From NCBI GenBank assembly GCA_021816505.1, contig JAKAXS010000079.1, positions 1 through 9,921 on the forward strand: a DNA stretch of 9,921 nucleotides, given 5' to 3'. The position numbers were made by a program, and so were the translations under genes. Source of the stretch: Pseudomonadota bacterium (GTDB lineage Bacteria > Pseudomonadota > Alphaproteobacteria > Rhizobiales > Hyphomicrobiaceae). Below are positions 6,279 through 9,921 of this stretch, in pieces; the first letter of the stretch is position 1; the number at the start of each line of letters is the position of its first letter. Below the pieces are notes generated by a model. The model made no database searches and was not told where the DNA came from. It saw nothing but the letters and a program-made list of their open reading frames with translations.

Positions 6279-7358
6279 ATGCGCACACGCTTCATTCTGG
6301 CGCTCGCCATCTCTTGCCTCGCCACGCCCGCCCTGGCGCAGGAGCAGTCGTGCGGCGACAAGAGCCGGGGACTGCCCGTTTCGCGCGTCGTGGAAATCGA
6401 TCCGACGGGCGGCCCGCTCTATGGCGATATTTCGCGCTACGCCAGGGAAGAGAGCTTCCTTGCGCCCAAGGAAGTGGTGCTGACGTTCGATGACGGCCCG
6501 ATGCCGTGGATCACCAAGTCGATCCTCGACACGCTCGACCGGTACTGCACGAAGGCGACGTTCTTCGCGGTCGGCCGCATGGCCATCGCCTATCCCGCGA
6601 GCGTGAAGGACGTGATGGCGCGCGGCCATACGATGGGCACGCACACCTGGTCGCATCCGCTGAACCTGCGCCGGCTACCGCTCGATAAATCCAAGGATCA
6701 GATCGAGCGTGGGTTCGCCGCGGTGGCGATGGCGGCAGGCAAGCCGATCGCGCCGTTCTTCCGGTTTCCGGGTCTGAGCGATTCCGATCCCATGCTGGCG
6801 CATCTGCAGTCGCGCGGCGTCGCCTCGTTCACCGTCGACGTGGTCTCCAACGACAGCTACATCGGCGATGCGAGCCGCCTGGCGGCGTACACGATCAAGC
6901 AGATCGAACAGCGCCAGGGCGGTATCGTGCTGTTCCACGACATCAAGGCCGCCACGGCCAAGGCGCTGCCGACCATTCTCGCGGCGCTGAAGGAGAAGGG
7001 CTACAAGGTCGTTCACCTGCGCTCCAAGACGACGTTCGAGCCGAAGCCGGAGCTGGTGGCGGAGCTGCAACCGGCGCTGACGAAATCGCTCGCCGCCGCC
7101 AAGGAAAAGCAGATGCTGCCCTTCTACGGCAGCATCCTGCCGGGAGAGGCCGAACTGCCGGTGACGGAACTCGCGCCGCCGCCCCGCGCGCGCAAGCCGG
7201 GTGCGAACCCGGACGGACCGAAAACCGCGCATCGCCAGGGCGTAGCCGGTGAAGAGGCCGTAGAGGTCGAAGCGCCGCCTCCGGCCGCCAAGCCGAAGCG
7301 CCGTCACAGACAGCCGCAGACCCAACAGGACAGTATCTTCCCGCCTTTCTTCGATTAA
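6279..7358 (+). CDS. exported NodB-type polysaccharide deacetylase paralogue with altered motifs
   Basis: Second member of the tandem pair; by eye about half of the aligned residues across the NodB domain match the first. Signal peptide MRTRFILALAISCLATPALA, cleavage after residue 20. TFDDGP (69-74), HTWSH (122-126) and VLFHD (217-221, H220) are intact, so metal binding should be kept. Motif 3 reads RFPG (162-165) instead of RFPY, and motif 4 reads DVVSNDS (187-193) in place of DVDSKDF, losing the second aspartate and the aromatic residue. Two cysteines remain in the mature protein, C25 and C90, matching C30 and C92 of the neighbour. A long proline- and lysine/arginine-rich tail (about 285-359) ends PPFFD. 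The ATG at 6279 has GAGGGA just upstream; the open frame back to 6177 lacks a signal-peptide context. Substrate specificity has probably diverged. Confidence 0.9.
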   Translation: MRTRFILALAISCLATPALAQEQSCGDKSRGLPVSRVVEIDPTGGPLYGDISRYAREESFLAPKEVVLTFDDGPMPWITKSILDTLDRYCTKATFFAVGRMAIAYPASVKDVMARGHTMGTHTWSHPLNLRRLPLDKSKDQIERGFAAVAMAAGKPIAPFFRFPGLSDSDPMLAHLQSRGVASFTVDVVSNDSYIGDASRLAAYTIKQIEQRQGGIVLFHDIKAATAKALPTILAALKEKGYKVVHLRSKTTFEPKPELVAELQPALTKSLAAAKEKQMLPFYGSILPGEAELPVTELAPPPRARKPGANPDGPKTAHRQGVAGEEAVEVEAPPPAAKPKRRHRQPQTQQDSIFPPFFD

Positions 7359-7453
7359 GCGCGGGATTGCATCGGGCCCGCAATGGCCACATCTTTGAGT
7401 TAGAGTGCTTCGATGGCCTTCCGACGGGCCGCCGTCATCAGAAAGGTTCGCCT

Positions 7454-7774
7454 ATGAAGGGTGCCACCCTCGTTCTCGCCGCCGCAGCGCTGCTGCCGGC
7501 CTTTGCCACGTCCGCCGCTGCCGGCCCGTCCACCATGGGTGCCGCCGTCGCGTCGGAGAGCCTGGCGCAGGAGATCGGCTGGAAACATCGCCGTCACAGC
7601 GAGACGCGCGACTGCAGGCCGTACAATGGCCCTTACGGCTATTACGGCAATCCGTACTGCGAAGGCGGCTTCACGCGCGACGGCGAGGCCGGCGGATACG
7701 AGATCGATCTGACCCGCTTCTTCGACAGCCGTTACTATTCCGACGATCGGCGAGATCGCCGCCGTTGGCGTTGA
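7454..7774 (+). CDS. small exported protein of unknown function, 106 aa
   Basis: Not recognised. A clear signal peptide (MKGATLVLAAAALLPAFATSAAA, cleavage after about residue 23) leads to a mature protein of about 83 residues. The middle is rich in glycine and tyrosine (PYNGPYGYYGNPY, 56-68) and flanked by two cysteines, C54 and C69, which could form a disulfide in the periplasm. The C-terminus is very basic (RYYSDDRRDRRRWR), and a basic patch KHRRH sits at 44-48. The ATG at 7454 has AAAGG a short way upstream. It begins 95 bases after the second deacetylase and is followed 4 bases later by another small gene, so the two are probably translated from one mRNA. Similar Gly/Tyr-rich exported proteins are common hypotheticals in alphaproteobacteria. 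Confidence 0.72.
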   Translation: MKGATLVLAAAALLPAFATSAAAGPSTMGAAVASESLAQEIGWKHRRHSETRDCRPYNGPYGYYGNPYCEGGFTRDGEAGGYEIDLTRFFDSRYYSDDRRDRRRWR

Positions 7775-7778
7775 GCCG

Positions 7779-7985
7779 ATGGATGAAGCAACGATAGACC
7801 GGGCTGCCATGGGCCGGCTTGCCAAGGCGCTCGGCTTCATCGTCGGCGCCGACAACCCCACATCGATCGCCCTGGCCAAAGCTTGCGACACGGGAACGGA
7901 ACGCGACATCAAGGCGGCGCGCACTCTGTTCCTGCGCCTCAAGCCGGGCGACCGCCGCGCCGCGATGGCCATGCTGGCGGACTAA
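7779..7985 (+). CDS. small cytosolic protein of unknown function, 68 aa
   Basis: Not recognised. There is no signal peptide or membrane segment; the sequence is alanine- and arginine-rich and looks helical throughout (MDEATIDRAAMGRLAKALGF at the start, DRRAAMAMLAD at the end). The ATG at 7779 lies 4 bases after the stop of the small exported gene, a spacing typical of translational coupling, and has no strong Shine-Dalgarno of its own. Codon use is like its neighbours. The reading frame is short, so confidence that it is expressed rests on the coupling and on its protein-like composition. Confidence 0.58.
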   Translation: MDEATIDRAAMGRLAKALGFIVGADNPTSIALAKACDTGTERDIKAARTLFLRLKPGDRRAAMAMLAD

Positions 7986-8069
7986 GCGGCGACCGGCGTT
8001 GCGTTGCCATAGCCAAACTCCGTCCGGATCGGTAGATGTTCTCTGTGCAGATTTTGCTTGGGGGGCTTC

Positions 8070-8555
8070 ATGCTGAAGCGATTGATGATCGCGTTGATGG
8101 CCTTGATCTGGGTCACCGCAATCGCGGCACCGGTGGCCTTTTCTAAAGACAAAGTCATCCGGGTTCCCGACAACGATACCGAGATGGCTGCGGCGATTGC
8201 CAAGGCGCGTTCCACACTGCCGGAATTCTGGAGAGAGATGGAAGCGCCTGGGCTTGGCGTCGAAAGCTTCTCGCTCAAGGTCGCCATTCCCTACGGCACC
8301 AACCGTCATGAGCATTTCTGGCTCACGGATATCGAGCGCCGTGGCGACCGGATCTCGGGCATCATCAGCAACGACCCGAACGATGCGACCCATGTCGTGA
8401 AGGGCGAGCGCTACGAATTTACCGAAGCCGACATTTCCGATTGGCTCATCCGTCGCAACGGCAAGATGGTCGGCAACGAAACGATGCGGCCATTGCTGAA
8501 GCGCATGCCGGAAGAGCAAGCCGAGCATTATCGCGCGATGTACGAAACGCCCTAG
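8070..8555 (+). CDS. exported DUF2314 domain protein, 161 aa
   Basis: Function unknown. MLKRLMIALMALIWVTAIAAPVAFS is a signal peptide or N-terminal anchor, with cleavage possible near residue 25. The rest matches the DUF2314 layout: DTEMAAAIAKARSTLPEFW (36-54), a strand SFSLKVAIPY (66-75), HEHFWLTDIERRGDRISGIISNDP (80-103), a VVKGERYEF turn (109-117), then DISDWLIRRNGKMVGNETMRPLLKRM (121-146). The HFWL, ISDW and GNET blocks are the most family-like. The ATG at 8070 follows a GGGGGG ribosome-binding-like run; an in-frame TTG at 8058 overlaps that run and is less likely. The C-terminus is helical. It converges on tex with the two stop codons 16 bases apart. Family assignment is by recognition. 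Confidence 0.84.
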   Translation: MLKRLMIALMALIWVTAIAAPVAFSKDKVIRVPDNDTEMAAAIAKARSTLPEFWREMEAPGLGVESFSLKVAIPYGTNRHEHFWLTDIERRGDRISGIISNDPNDATHVVKGERYEFTEADISDWLIRRNGKMVGNETMRPLLKRMPEEQAEHYRAMYETP

Positions 8556-8571
8556 GCTCCCCAGCGCTTCG

Positions 8572-8580
<9 letters not shown>
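8551..8580. terminator. possible shared terminator-like inverted repeat at the convergent stops
   Basis: CCTAG (8551-8555) and CTAGG (8572-8576) form a five-base inverted repeat, followed on the plus strand by TTTT. Each arm contains one gene's TAG stop: that of the DUF2314 gene on the left and that of tex on the right. An inner AGCG/CGCT pairing (8563-8573) competes with it. The stem is short, so the terminator call is weak. Confidence 0.22.

Positions 8581-9921
<1,341 letters not shown>

Noticed and set aside
5055..6656. 533-codon minus-strand open frame across both deacetylase genes
   Set aside because: The translation is Arg/His/Ala-rich without recognisable domains, and both plus-strand genes have intact motifs, signal peptides and ribosome binding sites.
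7361..7384. GCGGG/CCCGC hairpin just after the second deacetylase stop, considered as a terminator
   Set aside because: Only five pairs, a long loop, a competing ATTGC/GCAAT pairing and no T-run afterwards.

Overview
The window is GC-rich (by eye well over 60 %), densely coding chromosomal DNA with long spurious antisense ORFs. It most resembles a Gram-negative alphaproteobacterium. A methylotroph-like member of the Hyphomicrobiales is my best guess, resting on an MxaD-like periplasmic protein beside a small c-type cytochrome; this is inference, not a proven assignment. I see no insertion sequence, prophage, CRISPR array, tRNA or rRNA, and no intergenic stretch over 300 bases.

Layout. 1-290 (+) is the 3' end of a class I cytochrome c. 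It converges on a minus-strand run: an exported outer-membrane beta-barrel protein (304-1194), an exported MxaD-like SRPBCC protein (1362-1904) and a cytoplasmic DUF1579 protein (2044-2559). A 276-base divergent spacer follows. It carries two strong hairpins, the second resembling an intrinsic terminator only 18 bases before the next start. That next gene is a LOG-family nucleotide phosphoribohydrolase (2836-3498, +), which converges on mgtE, a magnesium transporter (3517-4899, -). The 233-base spacer upstream of mgtE holds two consecutive tandem duplications and leads to a tandem pair of exported NodB-type polysaccharide deacetylases (5133-6143 and 6279-7358, +). Next come a small exported protein (7454-7774) and a 68-residue cytosolic protein 4 bases behind it, then an exported DUF2314 protein (8070-8555, +). 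The window ends inside tex (8572-9921, -), which lacks its N-terminal part.

How the parts fit. The cytochrome, the barrel and the MxaD-like protein could be periplasmic and outer-membrane accessories of a PQQ alcohol dehydrogenase encoded outside the window. The two deacetylases are diverged paralogues acting in the envelope. LOG, mgtE and tex look like ordinary housekeeping genes. I do not see a clear new multi-gene system. The most interesting leads are the structured leader before the LOG gene, the tandem repeats before the deacetylases, the diverged second deacetylase with a conserved cysteine pair, and the possible alcohol-oxidation accessory cluster.
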